Position numbers and translations under genes: made by a program. Shown one piece after another: positions 1 to 7,288 of a stretch of 64,000 nucleotides of DNA (its first letter is position 1; each line of letters opens with the position of its first letter). Under the pieces are notes generated by a model. That model searched no databases. It saw only the letters and a list, made by a program, of their open reading frames with translations, and had not been told where the DNA came from. Location of the stretch: the NCBI RefSeq assembly GCF_041521385.1, contig NZ_CP168006.1, forward strand, positions 3,022,133-3,086,132, in the 5' to 3' direction. This DNA comes from Alcaligenes faecalis. GTDB lineage: Bacteria; Pseudomonadota; Gammaproteobacteria; Burkholderiales; Burkholderiaceae_B.

Positions 1-68
1 GCCTGGATGGCCGTGCGGTTGTGCGTGATGGCAACGTACTGGACGGAGGCGTGGGTGAGTACGAATGA
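1..68 (+). CDS. 2,5-dihydroxypyridine 5,6-dioxygenase, 3' end only (window edge)
   Basis: Only the last 21 codons and the TGA stop are inside the window, with the reading frame beginning at base 3. They are identical to the end of the complete dioxygenase gene at 44266-45318. In the native pic cluster this would be picD; the rest of the gene lies upstream of base 1. It overlaps the start of the next gene by 14 bases. Confidence 0.85.
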   Translation, partial: LDGRAVVRDGNVLDGGVGEYE

Positions 69-678
69 AGGAGCGGTGTACGCTCAACAAGGTTTTGGGT
101 CGACGCTGGAGCCTAAGGCTCCCTACGGTCTGTTGATTATTGATCTGGTGAATGGTTTTGCTGATCCTGCCGTGTTTGGCGGCGGCAATATTCCCGAGGC
201 GATCGAGAACACGCAGAAATTGCTGGCAACGGCGCGTGAACAAGGCTGGCCAGTTGCTCATACCCGTATCGTGTATGCGGACGATGGCGCTGATAACAAC
301 ATTTTCAGCATCAAAGTCCCTGGCATGCTGGGTCTGACGGAAGACGCGCACAACAGCCATATCGTGCCGGAACTGGCTCCTGCGCCCGGTGAGTTTGTGG
401 TTCGCAAGAACGTGCCTTCGGCTTTCTTTGGTACGCCCTTGGCTGCGTGGCTGACCCAACGTGGTGTGCAAACACTGCTGGTCGCCGGTGCGGTTACCAG
501 CGGTTGCGTACGTTCCAGCGTGGTCGATGCAATGCAATTGGGCTTTCGCCCCTTGGTGGTGTCGGACTGCGTGGGTGACCGTGCAATTGGCCCGCATGAG
601 GCCAACTTGTTCGATATGCGTCAGAAGTACGCCACCGTGGCAACGCGTGAAGAGGCGATGAAGTTGATCGGACTTTAA
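55..678 (+). CDS. picF: Maleamate amidohydrolase (isochorismatase-like cysteine hydrolase)
   Basis: Hydrolyses maleamate to maleate and ammonia, the last nitrogen-removing step of 2,5-dihydroxypyridine breakdown; cytoplasmic. The 207-residue protein has the isochorismatase-fold triad: Asp30 in LLIIDLVNGF, Lys in VVRKN near residue 115, and Cys in GAVTSGCVRSS near residue 149. I chose the GTG at 55 because GGAGG lies 5 bases before it (45-49) and the gene then overlaps the preceding dioxygenase by 14 bases, typical of translational coupling. A later GTG at 76 has AAGGAG only 2 bases away. The protein is identical to that of copy 2 (45305-45928), but four silent substitutions (201, 456, 459, 462) separate the genes. 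NicF of Pseudomonas putida is of similar length (about 213 residues). Confidence 0.9.
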   Translation: MSTNEGAVYAQQGFGSTLEPKAPYGLLIIDLVNGFADPAVFGGGNIPEAIENTQKLLATAREQGWPVAHTRIVYADDGADNNIFSIKVPGMLGLTEDAHNSHIVPELAPAPGEFVVRKNVPSAFFGTPLAAWLTQRGVQTLLVAGAVTSGCVRSSVVDAMQLGFRPLVVSDCVGDRAIGPHEANLFDMRQKYATVATREEAMKLIGL

Positions 679-842
679 AGCGATTCAAGCTCTTGAGTCT
701 TTGAGAAGAACGATGTGTTTCATCATGGCCTGGATGGGCGTCGGTGCTTGATGAACATGAGTCGTCGTTAACAAGTCTGTTTTGATAGCCTTGTGATTGA
801 GTATCGATGGTCTGCCGCTTGGGGGCAGGCTATCGGACCTGT

Positions 843-878
843 GCCTCTGGGAGCCGAATGGCTCTCGGGGGCTTTTTT
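843..878 (+). terminator. Intrinsic terminator of picF
   Basis: A 13-bp stem (843-855 with 860-872, three G-U pairs) with a four-base GAAT loop is followed by six T. It sits 165 bases after the picF stop. Four substitutions relative to copy 2 (846, 851, 857, 872) fall in this hairpin: one in the loop, two keep pairing, one makes an A-C mismatch. Confidence 0.8.
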
Positions 879-1053
879 ATTTCTGGCAGCGTCGTGGGTT
901 TGCAATGATTGCGGTGTCTGGTCTTGATTAAGGGGATGGTTGTTCAGGCGGGCTGTCTTGGGAGTTTTTTTAAGAAGGGTTCTGGAGGCGCTTTTGGGGC
1001 AATAAGGGAGTTCTTCTGGACGTGCCGTTTGGGCTTTGCGTGAGGGTGGCGGA

Positions 1054-1297
1054 TAGTTTTCTTGTGGGGCCCGGGTACGGCTTGTCTTGGCGGGTCTCTT
1101 GCCCACGCTGCGCGTGGGTGCCCTTGTCAGCGTGCCGTTGCGGGCGGGTCGTGAACTCGGAGCGCGGTTTGTCCCCCGGGCAAACCGCAAGCGTGCTCCT
1201 CAAACAGCACGCCCCTTGCATCCCGCCCCAGCACTCTGCCGGCGGCAAGAGCCCTGACTCGCCCGCCAAGCCGTACCCGGGCCCCACAAGAAAACTA
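1054..1297. repeat. Long palindromic element A (31-bp perfect arms)
   Basis: Bases 1054-1084 are the exact reverse complement of 1267-1297. Pairing continues inward with interruptions (TTGGCGGG and CTCTTGCC segments on the left match the right arm across a 9-base bulge). Inside are further hairpins, including GCGGTTTG / CAAACCGC around a C/G-rich loop. The whole 244 bp could fold as one large hairpin or cruciform. No transposase or target-site duplication is evident. It resembles a MITE or REP/BIME-type repeat, which is inference. Confidence 0.75.
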
Positions 1298-1786
1298 ACA
1301 ACACGGGTTAAAGCTCAAACGGCACTGGCAGAGGTGGGACGAAAGGCGGGGGCTCAGATTGGAGGGTTTGAGAAAGGAAGGGAAGGGGATGGGGTTTGCT
1401 TTGGCTGAGGCTGAATGTTCTCGGGGTTTTGGGGTATCAGTTTAGATGTGGTTTTTTTAATTGTTCTTTTGTGTTTAGAGGGAAAGTGAAACGAAGAGTG
1501 GCAGTGGAGTGTGTGTTTAGAGATCCCGTGAATGAGTAGAGTTCTTGGTGTGCTATCAGGGCAGGCCACGCAGTCAATCAGCGAGTTAGTTCTGCTTTCG
1601 GTTTTTGCGTTGTTGATGTGACGAAGTCGATTTAGTGAGTGTAAAAGGGCAAGACAATAGGGTTTTAGGGGGGCAGAAGAGCAGAACGATAGGCGCTTAG
1701 GAAATGCAGAAGAGCAAGGCAAGAGGCCCTGTTGATTCAAGGGGACCGTCTGTTGGAAGAGATTGGTAGATAAGAAGCCATTGTGA

Positions 1787-2020
1787 GCCGTTCAGTCGGC
1801 CTGCTGGGGTGTTGGGGCGGATCAGAGTACTTGCCGCGGTCAGGAGATAGCGTAGGGGTGCAAGCATCCTGCTGTTTGAGCGGGGCGTTTGTGGTTCGTC
1901 CTGGGGACGAACCACCCCGCGAGTTCAGGATGCGCCCGGTAGCTATCTCCTGACAAGGGTACCGGTGCGCAGCACCGGCAAGTGCTCAGCCCGGACACCC
2001 CAGCAGGCCGACTGAATGGC
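1787..2020. repeat. Long palindromic element B (22-bp perfect arms, nested hairpins)
   Basis: Bases 1791-1812 are the exact reverse complement of 1995-2016, extended by four more pairs to 1787/2020 with one G-T wobble. Nested inside are GTCAGGAGATAGC paired with GCTATCTCCTGAC, GCATCCTG with CAGGATGC, and a central hairpin GTGGTTCGTCC / GGACGAACCAC (1891-1915). The overall plan and the central GGTT(T/C)GTCC hairpin resemble element A, so the two may belong to one family. Confidence 0.75.
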
Positions 2021-2156
2021 GTATTCACAGCGACTTCTTTTATCCCCGACCCTGACTAAGCTGAATTCCTCCAGGCCCGATAGACCCCCAAGCCGACGCT
2101 ATCAGCCCTAAATCTGACATTGCGCCAGACACAAGTTCTCTGCCCAATAAATAAGC

Positions 2157-2189
2157 AAAAAAAAGCACCCCTCAACAAAGAAGGGTGCT
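2157..2189 (-). terminator. Intrinsic terminator of the Rieske oxygenase operon
   Basis: Read on the minus strand, AGCACCC (2189-2183) pairs with GGGTGCT (2170-2164) and is followed by a run of T (complement of the A-run 2157-2164). It lies about 87 bases past the stop of the beta-subunit gene, the last gene of the operon. Confidence 0.85.
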
Positions 2190-2275
2190 CGAAAGGAATC
2201 AGAAGACCTTCTGACTCAAGTGGCTCGGAAACAGCACACAAAAAACAGCTTTAAAACCAGATGCAAACTCCGGAC

Positions 2276-2794
2276 TTAGACCGGAAACACCAGATCATTC
2301 GCCAGGATGGACGTATCAAAAATCACCTGACGCTCCTTGAGCATCAAACGACCCTCCACACGCGTGAACGTATCAAAATAATTACCCACCAGATGCACCG
2401 TGGAAGGCCCTTCTACCAAAGTCTGCATCAGCATGAAATTACCCTCGGCCTCGATGTCGCCATTGTCGGCCTCGCTGATCACACGAACATCCGTGACCAG
2501 ATGCAGCATGTAGCGCGGGGCATACATCTGCGTGCGGGCAATGGCCACCGCACGATCGTGCATCATGTCGCGCCCTTCGGCATAGACCAGGCCCACCGGC
2601 AAATTCAGATCCGCGTTTTCGCGTGAAGTAACCCGGTAAACCGCGTCCTCCACAAAAAACAGGGGCCAGTCCTCAACATTGCCACGATCCAAAGTGGCAC
2701 AGTACTCGGCATTGAAAAGCTCAATTTCCGCCTTCAACACCAAAGCACGCTCAACAGCAATCTGGGCGGGTTTGAAAGAAAAATCCATTTTCAT
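2276..2794 (-). CDS. picB4: Rieske oxygenase beta (small) subunit, PicB4-like
   Basis: A 172-residue protein of the aromatic-ring-hydroxylating dioxygenase beta-subunit (SnoaL/NTF2-like) family. It has no cofactor of its own; by family knowledge it packs against the alpha subunit to form the oxygenase. Typical features are the early EIELFNAEYCATLDRGNVEDWPLFF-like stretch and the C-terminal LKERQVIFDTS segment. Last gene of the minus-strand operon ferredoxin-reductase-alpha-beta, 13 bases after the alpha gene. By position it corresponds to picB4 of the picolinate cluster, where the complex 3-hydroxylates 6-hydroxypicolinate. Two ATG codons (2794 and 2788) are possible starts; I took the first. 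Substrate assignment is by gene order, not by sequence alone. Confidence 0.88.
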   Translation of the reverse strand: MKMDFSFKPAQIAVERALVLKAEIELFNAEYCATLDRGNVEDWPLFFVEDAVYRVTSRENADLNLPVGLVYAEGRDMMHDRAVAIARTQMYAPRYMLHLVTDVRVISEADNGDIEAEGNFMLMQTLVEGPSTVHLVGNYFDTFTRVEGRLMLKERQVIFDTSILANDLVFPV

Positions 2795-2807
2795 AAGTCA
2801 GCTCGTC

Positions 2808-4097
2808 TTACAGATCCATCACTTGGCGGTAGTACTGGTACATGGAGCGAATAGCCGCTTCCGAGATCAGCGTATTGGACGTACCCAGCTTGCTTTCATC
2901 GAGCTTGATGATGTTCACCTCGCTGCTGGAACGACGTACCCCTTCCTGCACAAACTTCATGGCCTCGTTGTCTTCCAGACCCAGGAAACCGGCAGGACCC
3001 ATCAGGTTGCCCTGACGCAGACGGTGACGAGTCATCTCCTCGGTATCGTCCTCATAGCCAAACATGGTCCATTGCATGATCAGGCTGTTGGGGCCATTGG
3101 GCACAATCTGACGCACACCCAAGGTATTCATCTCGCGCTGAACAATCAGGTTGGGCCAGATTGTTTGCATGGTGACCGACCAAGGCGAATCAAACTCCTT
3201 GATGTAGTCCAGGAAACGCTCATCGCGCAAACGCATATCGTCCACAAAGGAACGCATTTCCTTCTTGTTGTCCTCGCTGACCTCGGCGTATTTGTCCTCG
3301 GACTTGGCGGACGCCATGTAACCGTGACGACCATGTACTGGGTCCACATACATCTGCGATTTGTTGCCCGCTACCAGCAGACCAAACACCACCAGGAAAG
3401 AGTGCAGCAAGGTTGCGTGGTACGGATCTTTCAGATTCTCGTGGTACATCTTCCAGTTGCAAGGCAATTCGTTACGGTAGTAACCCAGAATCTTCAATTT
3501 CTTGCCGGGGAATATCGCCTCGAAATCCTTCAGGATTTCTGGCGTCAGGTATTCCGTAATTGGCTCGACCTTGTCGCTGTAGGACGCAAAAATGACGCCA
3601 TTGTGCGTGGTGACATGCAGCTTTTTCAGACCATGCTCGGAGTTCTTGAAGCTGCGCGGCATGCCGCCTTCTTTATTCGCACCGCGCTTGAAAGGAATCC
3701 CTTGCAGATCACCCTTCAGGCTGTAAGACCACTGGTGATACGGGCACACAAACTCATTGGTGTTGCCCTGGTTGTGGCGGCAGAACTCGGCACCTCGGTG
3801 GGCACAGCGGTTCTCAAATACGTTGATGCTGCCATCCTCCGCACGCGCCACGACCACCGGCGTGGAACCGACATACGAACGCTTGTAGTCGCCCGAATCG
3901 GGAATTTCCGCTTCCAGGGCCACAAAGTTCCAGGTGTCGCCGTGGAAAATGCGTTCCATCTCGCGGTTGTAGATGTCGTTACTGGTGTAGACCCAATCCG
4001 GAATGGTGTTGAGCACATCCTCGGGCCAGGTGCATTGCTCGACAGGGCGGTCTTTGGACCCGACCGTCTGGCCTATCACCGTTTGCGTCTGATACAT
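2808..4097 (-). CDS. picB3: Rieske non-haem iron oxygenase alpha subunit, PicB3-like
   Basis: Catalytic subunit, 429 residues. The Rieske [2Fe-2S] centre is C98-x-H100 ... C118-x2-H121 (CAHRG and CPYHQWSY). The mononuclear iron site is visible as ENLKDPYHATLLH, with Asp224 as the bridging residue and His227 and His232 as ligands; Asp376 in GLEDNEAM is the likely third ligand. In the pic pathway this four-component enzyme converts 6-hydroxypicolinate to 3,6-dihydroxypicolinate. It sits 66 bases after the reductase gene and 13 before the beta gene. GAGGAG lies just upstream of the ATG on the minus strand. An alternative is another hydroxylated pyridine substrate such as 6-hydroxynicotinate, since no NicC-type flavin monooxygenase is present nearby. 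Confidence 0.92.
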   Translation of the reverse strand: MYQTQTVIGQTVGSKDRPVEQCTWPEDVLNTIPDWVYTSNDIYNREMERIFHGDTWNFVALEAEIPDSGDYKRSYVGSTPVVVARAEDGSINVFENRCAHRGAEFCRHNQGNTNEFVCPYHQWSYSLKGDLQGIPFKRGANKEGGMPRSFKNSEHGLKKLHVTTHNGVIFASYSDKVEPITEYLTPEILKDFEAIFPGKKLKILGYYRNELPCNWKMYHENLKDPYHATLLHSFLVVFGLLVAGNKSQMYVDPVHGRHGYMASAKSEDKYAEVSEDNKKEMRSFVDDMRLRDERFLDYIKEFDSPWSVTMQTIWPNLIVQREMNTLGVRQIVPNGPNSLIMQWTMFGYEDDTEEMTRHRLRQGNLMGPAGFLGLEDNEAMKFVQEGVRRSSSEVNIIKLDESKLGTSNTLISEAAIRSMYQYYRQVMDL

Positions 4098-4163
4098 GGG
4101 GTTCTCCTCTGATAACTCTTTAATGATTCGTGATGACGAGGCGGCACAGGCCGCTTCTCTTTC

Positions 4164-5441
4164 TTAGACTTGGGCCGTACGGGCCGCTTCTTTCACGTAC
4201 TGGCGCAACTTGGTGGCTGGGTCCAGTACGATGGCCGGATCCACAGGCAGGTCCTGTTCCATGACGCTGCGCAAGGCGCGTAGATCCGCACCGGCATTGA
4301 CGCCAATCGCGTGTCGCAGATGCTGGCCCTCGAAAGCCAGCAACATGAAGCTGATGGCATCGCCCTGGCTGTCCATGACGCCGCGTACCTGATAGTTCAG
4401 ATCCGGGCTGCCTTGGCCCAGCATCTGAATATTGCAACCGAGCACATCCGTCCAGAACCAGCTAACGGGTGCAGCAGGGGCATCCTGCCCGGCAATGGCG
4501 TGGGCTACCTGACGAGCTTGTTCATTAGCGTTCTGCCAGGATTCGGTGCGCGTGCGCACGGAGGTGTCGGGGCAAATCTGCGTGGCACAATCACCAGCGG
4601 CATAAATGCCCGCCACACTGGTGCGACCTTGGTGATCCACTATAATTCCGGCCGTCATATCATCGACCGCAATACCACTGGCCCGCGCCAAGGCGGAGTT
4701 CGCGCTCAGGCCGGCTGCCACAATCGCCAGATCGCCATTCAAGGTCTGGCCATCATTCAGTTCCAGTTGAACGGGGTGCGCGTTGCCTGCCGCAAAGTGG
4801 GCCTGTCGCACACCCTGACCCAGACGCACGGTGATGCCTTGCGACTCGAAACGCGCCAGCAACCATTGCGACAGCAGGGCAGGGGCGTTGCGCGCCAGCA
4901 GGCGTTCATTCGCTTCAATGACCGTGACCTGGGCGCCAGTTTCATGGGCGGTAGAGGCCAGTTCCAGACCCATGAAACCACCACCAACCACCAAGGTGCG
5001 CAAACCAGGTTGCAGACGGGCTTGCAGGCTCAGGGCATCGTCCAGCGTGCGCAGATACAGGGCGTTGGTCTGGCTGGTGGGTAGCACGGCCAGTTCGCGG
5101 GCCGTGCCGCCAGTGGCCAGCACGGCGTGGTCAAAGCTCCAGACTTGGCCATTGCTCAGGCTGGCCTGACGCGTGGCGCAATCCAGGGACTGCACGCTCG
5201 TGCCCAGCAAGAGCTCAATATGTTGTTCTTGATAGAACTCGGCTTTTTGTAAAAACACGCTGTCAGTGGTTGCACTGGACTTGAGCACGTCTTTGGACAG
5301 TGGCGGTCGTTCGTAGGGAAGATGAGTTTCTTCGCCTACCAAGGTAATGCTGCCGTTATAGCCCAGGCTGCGCAGTTCACGCGCCAGCACCGAAGCCGCT
5401 TGGCCAGCGCCGATGATCAATACGGAAGTGTGGTGTGCCAT
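4164..5441 (-). CDS. picB2: FAD/NADH-dependent ferredoxin reductase, PicB2-like
   Basis: A 425-residue pyridine-nucleotide-disulfide-family reductase that passes electrons from NAD(P)H to the Rieske ferredoxin encoded next door. Two Rossmann motifs are clear: VLIIGAGQAASVLA near residue 7 for FAD and TLVVGGGFMGLELA near residue 149 for NAD(P)H, plus the FAD-binding IYAAGDCAT near residue 279. A C-terminal reductase domain follows (about 320-410). Length is usual for rubredoxin/ferredoxin reductases of three- or four-component dioxygenases. It follows the ferredoxin gene by 29 bases in the same operon. Confidence 0.92.
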   Translation of the reverse strand: MAHHTSVLIIGAGQAASVLARELRSLGYNGSITLVGEETHLPYERPPLSKDVLKSSATTDSVFLQKAEFYQEQHIELLLGTSVQSLDCATRQASLSNGQVWSFDHAVLATGGTARELAVLPTSQTNALYLRTLDDALSLQARLQPGLRTLVVGGGFMGLELASTAHETGAQVTVIEANERLLARNAPALLSQWLLARFESQGITVRLGQGVRQAHFAAGNAHPVQLELNDGQTLNGDLAIVAAGLSANSALARASGIAVDDMTAGIIVDHQGRTSVAGIYAAGDCATQICPDTSVRTRTESWQNANEQARQVAHAIAGQDAPAAPVSWFWTDVLGCNIQMLGQGSPDLNYQVRGVMDSQGDAISFMLLAFEGQHLRHAIGVNAGADLRALRSVMEQDLPVDPAIVLDPATKLRQYVKEAARTAQV

Positions 5442-5470
5442 GATGTTGCGTCTCGTCAGCAGAAAAAAGC

Positions 5471-5785
5471 TCAGGCCTGGCTAAAGTCAGCCAGAATATC
5501 GCTGCCTTCAATACGCAGCGGATAGACCTTGATATCCACCGTGGCCGGGGCGCTCATGGCCTTGCCGGTTCGCAAACAGAACTTGGCCTGATGCAGGGGG
5601 CATTCCACACAACCGTCTTCCAGATAGCCGTCGGACAGCAAGGCGTATTGATGGGTACAGACGTTGTCGGTCAGATGGAACTCGTCGTCCAGTTTATGCA
5701 GGGCCAGTTTCTTGCCCTGCCAGTCGATTGCCAGGGACTCTTCGTTATCGATGGCATCGGTTTCGGCAATTTTTATCCAGTTCAA
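5471..5785 (-). CDS. picB1: Rieske-type [2Fe-2S] ferredoxin, PicB1-like
   Basis: A 104-residue electron carrier between reductase and oxygenase. Cluster ligands are C43-x-H45 and C62-x2-H65 (CTHQYALL and CPLHQAKF). It is the first gene of the minus-strand operon. The start codon is TTG: the frame has no ATG at a sensible place, and GGAG lies six bases before the TTG. The promoter region upstream carries an AT-rich TATAAT box (minus strand, 5836-5831) and the palindrome CAGTATACTG at 5816-5825, placed where a repressor could block initiation. Confidence 0.9.
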   Translation of the reverse strand: MNWIKIAETDAIDNEESLAIDWQGKKLALHKLDDEFHLTDNVCTHQYALLSDGYLEDGCVECPLHQAKFCLRTGKAMSAPATVDIKVYPLRIEGSDILADFSQA

Positions 5786-6166
5786 AGTCGTCTCCAGTTT
5801 GTACTTTCAATTAATCAGTATACTGTATAAATTATAAAATAAAATATCGTTTTTATAGGGGATTGCGCTAGTTTAGGTTTAAGCTATTGATGGTGCTTTC
5901 CTTTATCCCATCAAGGACATGCGTCAGTAGTTTCCCTGCTTGACCAAAAATTAATTAATCAGCACACTTACTATTATTGAGGCGGTGAATGTGAGTTTTA
6001 CAGCGCAGTAACACCGCTTTGAATGTCCGTTTGGCCCCTTGGGGGGACGGCTTGGCAAGGTTCAGGCAGTTGCTGTCCGGGCCACCAGCCAGACTGGCGG
6101 GCAAACTACCCAGGCCCCTATCGAGCAAGGGGTGTCAATACATTAAAAAATACAAAGAGGTGAGTG
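5786..6166. promoter_or_regulatory. Divergent control region between picB and TRAP-picA operons
   Basis: A 381-base gene-free region. ATTAATCAGTATACT (5810-5824) recurs as ATTAATCAGCACACT (5954-5968), a 15-bp direct repeat with two mismatches, one copy near each divergent operon. The first overlaps the perfect palindrome CAGTATACTG (5816-5825). A MarR-family regulator (PicR) is known for the pic genes; assigning these sites to it is inference. The rest is AT-rich up to about 5990 and GC-rich beyond. Confidence 0.5.
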
Positions 6167-7264
6167 ATGGAGCGTCGTAGTTTTTTGCTGAAATCGGCAA
6201 CGGCCGCGGGTGCCGGCCTGGCAGCGGTAGCCGCCCCTGCAATCGCACAAAGCAGCCCCACCGTGCGCTGGCGCATGTCCACCGGCTGGCCCAAAAGTCT
6301 GGACACCATTTACGGTTCGGCCGAAGCACTGTGCAACCGTGTCAGTGAACTGACCGAAGGCAAATTTGAGATCCGGCCATTTCCGGGCGGTGAGTTGGTT
6401 CCTTACGCGCAGAATATGGATGCCATCAGCAATGGCACCGTCGAGTGCAACCACGTGCTCAGTACTGCGTTTGTGGGCAAGAACACCGCCGTGACCTTTG
6501 ACACCGGCCTGTCTTTTGGCATGAACGCCCGTCAGCACAATTCCTGGATTCATTTCGGTGGCGGTCTGGAGTTGCTGCGTGACATGTACAGCCAATACAA
6601 CATCGTGAACTTTGTGGCCGGTAATGTGGGCGTGCAAATGGGGGGCTGGTTCCGCAAGGAAATCAAAGACCTGGAAAGTCTGCAAGGCCTGAAAATGCGT
6701 ATTGGCGGTATTGGTGGCATGGTGCTGTCCAAACTGGGGGCCGTACCCCAGCAGATTCCCCCCAGCGATATTTACTCCTCGCTGGAAAAAGGCACGATTG
6801 ATGCAGCCGAATGGATTGGTCCTTACGACGATGAAAGGCTGGGCTTGAACAAAGTCGCTCCTTTTTACTATTCCCCTGGCTGGTTTGAAGGCAGTGCATC
6901 CTTGACTTCCATGGTGAACAAAGAGGCCTGGGAGGCCCTGCCTGCCAATTTCAAGGCTGCCTTCGAGACGGCCTGTAACGAGCAGACCATGCTGAGCCTG
7001 GCCAAATACGATGCCTTGAACCCCGGCGCCTTGCGCAAATTGGTGGCTGACGGTGCCAAGCTGCGTTACTTCCCTAAGGATGTCATGAAGGCGGCTTACG
7101 ACAAGTCCCAGGAACTGTGGAAGGAATTGTCGGAAAGCAACGCCGATTTTGCCAAGATTTATCCAGGCTGGAAGGCCTTCCAGGAGCAGGAAGCCAGTTG
7201 GTTCCGGGTTGCTGAAAGCGCCCTGGACAACTTCACCTTCAGCGAGTTGGGCAAGCGCAGTTAA
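6167..7264 (+). CDS. TRAP transporter substrate-binding protein, DctP family
   Basis: A 365-residue periplasmic solute receptor. The N-terminus MERRSFLLKSATAAGAG followed by AAPAIAQS is a Tat-type signal (twin Arg then hydrophobic core and A-x-A site). The mature part has the DctP pattern W-R-M-S-T-G-W-P-K early and a DAAEWIGPYDD segment in the ligand-binding region, as in receptors for carboxylates. I chose the ATG at 6167, with AGAGG six bases upstream, over the adjoining GTG at 6164. Its membrane partners (dctQ, dctM) are separated from it by the three dehydrogenase genes, so transporter and enzyme appear to be one transcription unit. Picolinate or a related carboxylate is the inferred ligand. 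Confidence 0.88.
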   Translation: MERRSFLLKSATAAGAGLAAVAAPAIAQSSPTVRWRMSTGWPKSLDTIYGSAEALCNRVSELTEGKFEIRPFPGGELVPYAQNMDAISNGTVECNHVLSTAFVGKNTAVTFDTGLSFGMNARQHNSWIHFGGGLELLRDMYSQYNIVNFVAGNVGVQMGGWFRKEIKDLESLQGLKMRIGGIGGMVLSKLGAVPQQIPPSDIYSSLEKGTIDAAEWIGPYDDERLGLNKVAPFYYSPGWFEGSASLTSMVNKEAWEALPANFKAAFETACNEQTMLSLAKYDALNPGALRKLVADGAKLRYFPKDVMKAAYDKSQELWKELSESNADFAKIYPGWKAFQEQEASWFRVAESALDNFTFSELGKRS

Positions 7265-7288
7265 GCAGCACATTCTTAAGGTAGTGAA

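Larger units (their letters stand above)
679..2275. other. Gene-free 1.6-kb convergent intergenic region
   Basis: Lies between the ends of picF (+) and the Rieske operon (-). I see no credible gene: the open frames here lack ribosome sites and family motifs and run over palindromes. It holds the picF terminator (843-878), two long palindromic elements (1054-1297 and 1787-2020), a purine/G-rich patch near 1361-1394, and the Rieske-operon terminator (2157-2189). Eight of the 12 differences between the two duplicated copies fall here. Confidence 0.8.

Noticed and set aside
768..1740. Open frames of 105-140 codons in the intergenic region
   Set aside because: They run through palindromes and the terminator, differ in amino acids between otherwise identical copies, and show no recognisable domain.
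1054..2020. CRISPR array or integron attC array
   Set aside because: No short repeats at regular spacing, no cas genes, no integrase; the structure is two individual long palindromes.
1787..2020. Insertion sequence remnant
   Set aside because: The arms look like terminal inverted repeats, but there is no transposase fragment between them and no flanking target duplication that I can see; a MITE-like origin remains only a possibility.
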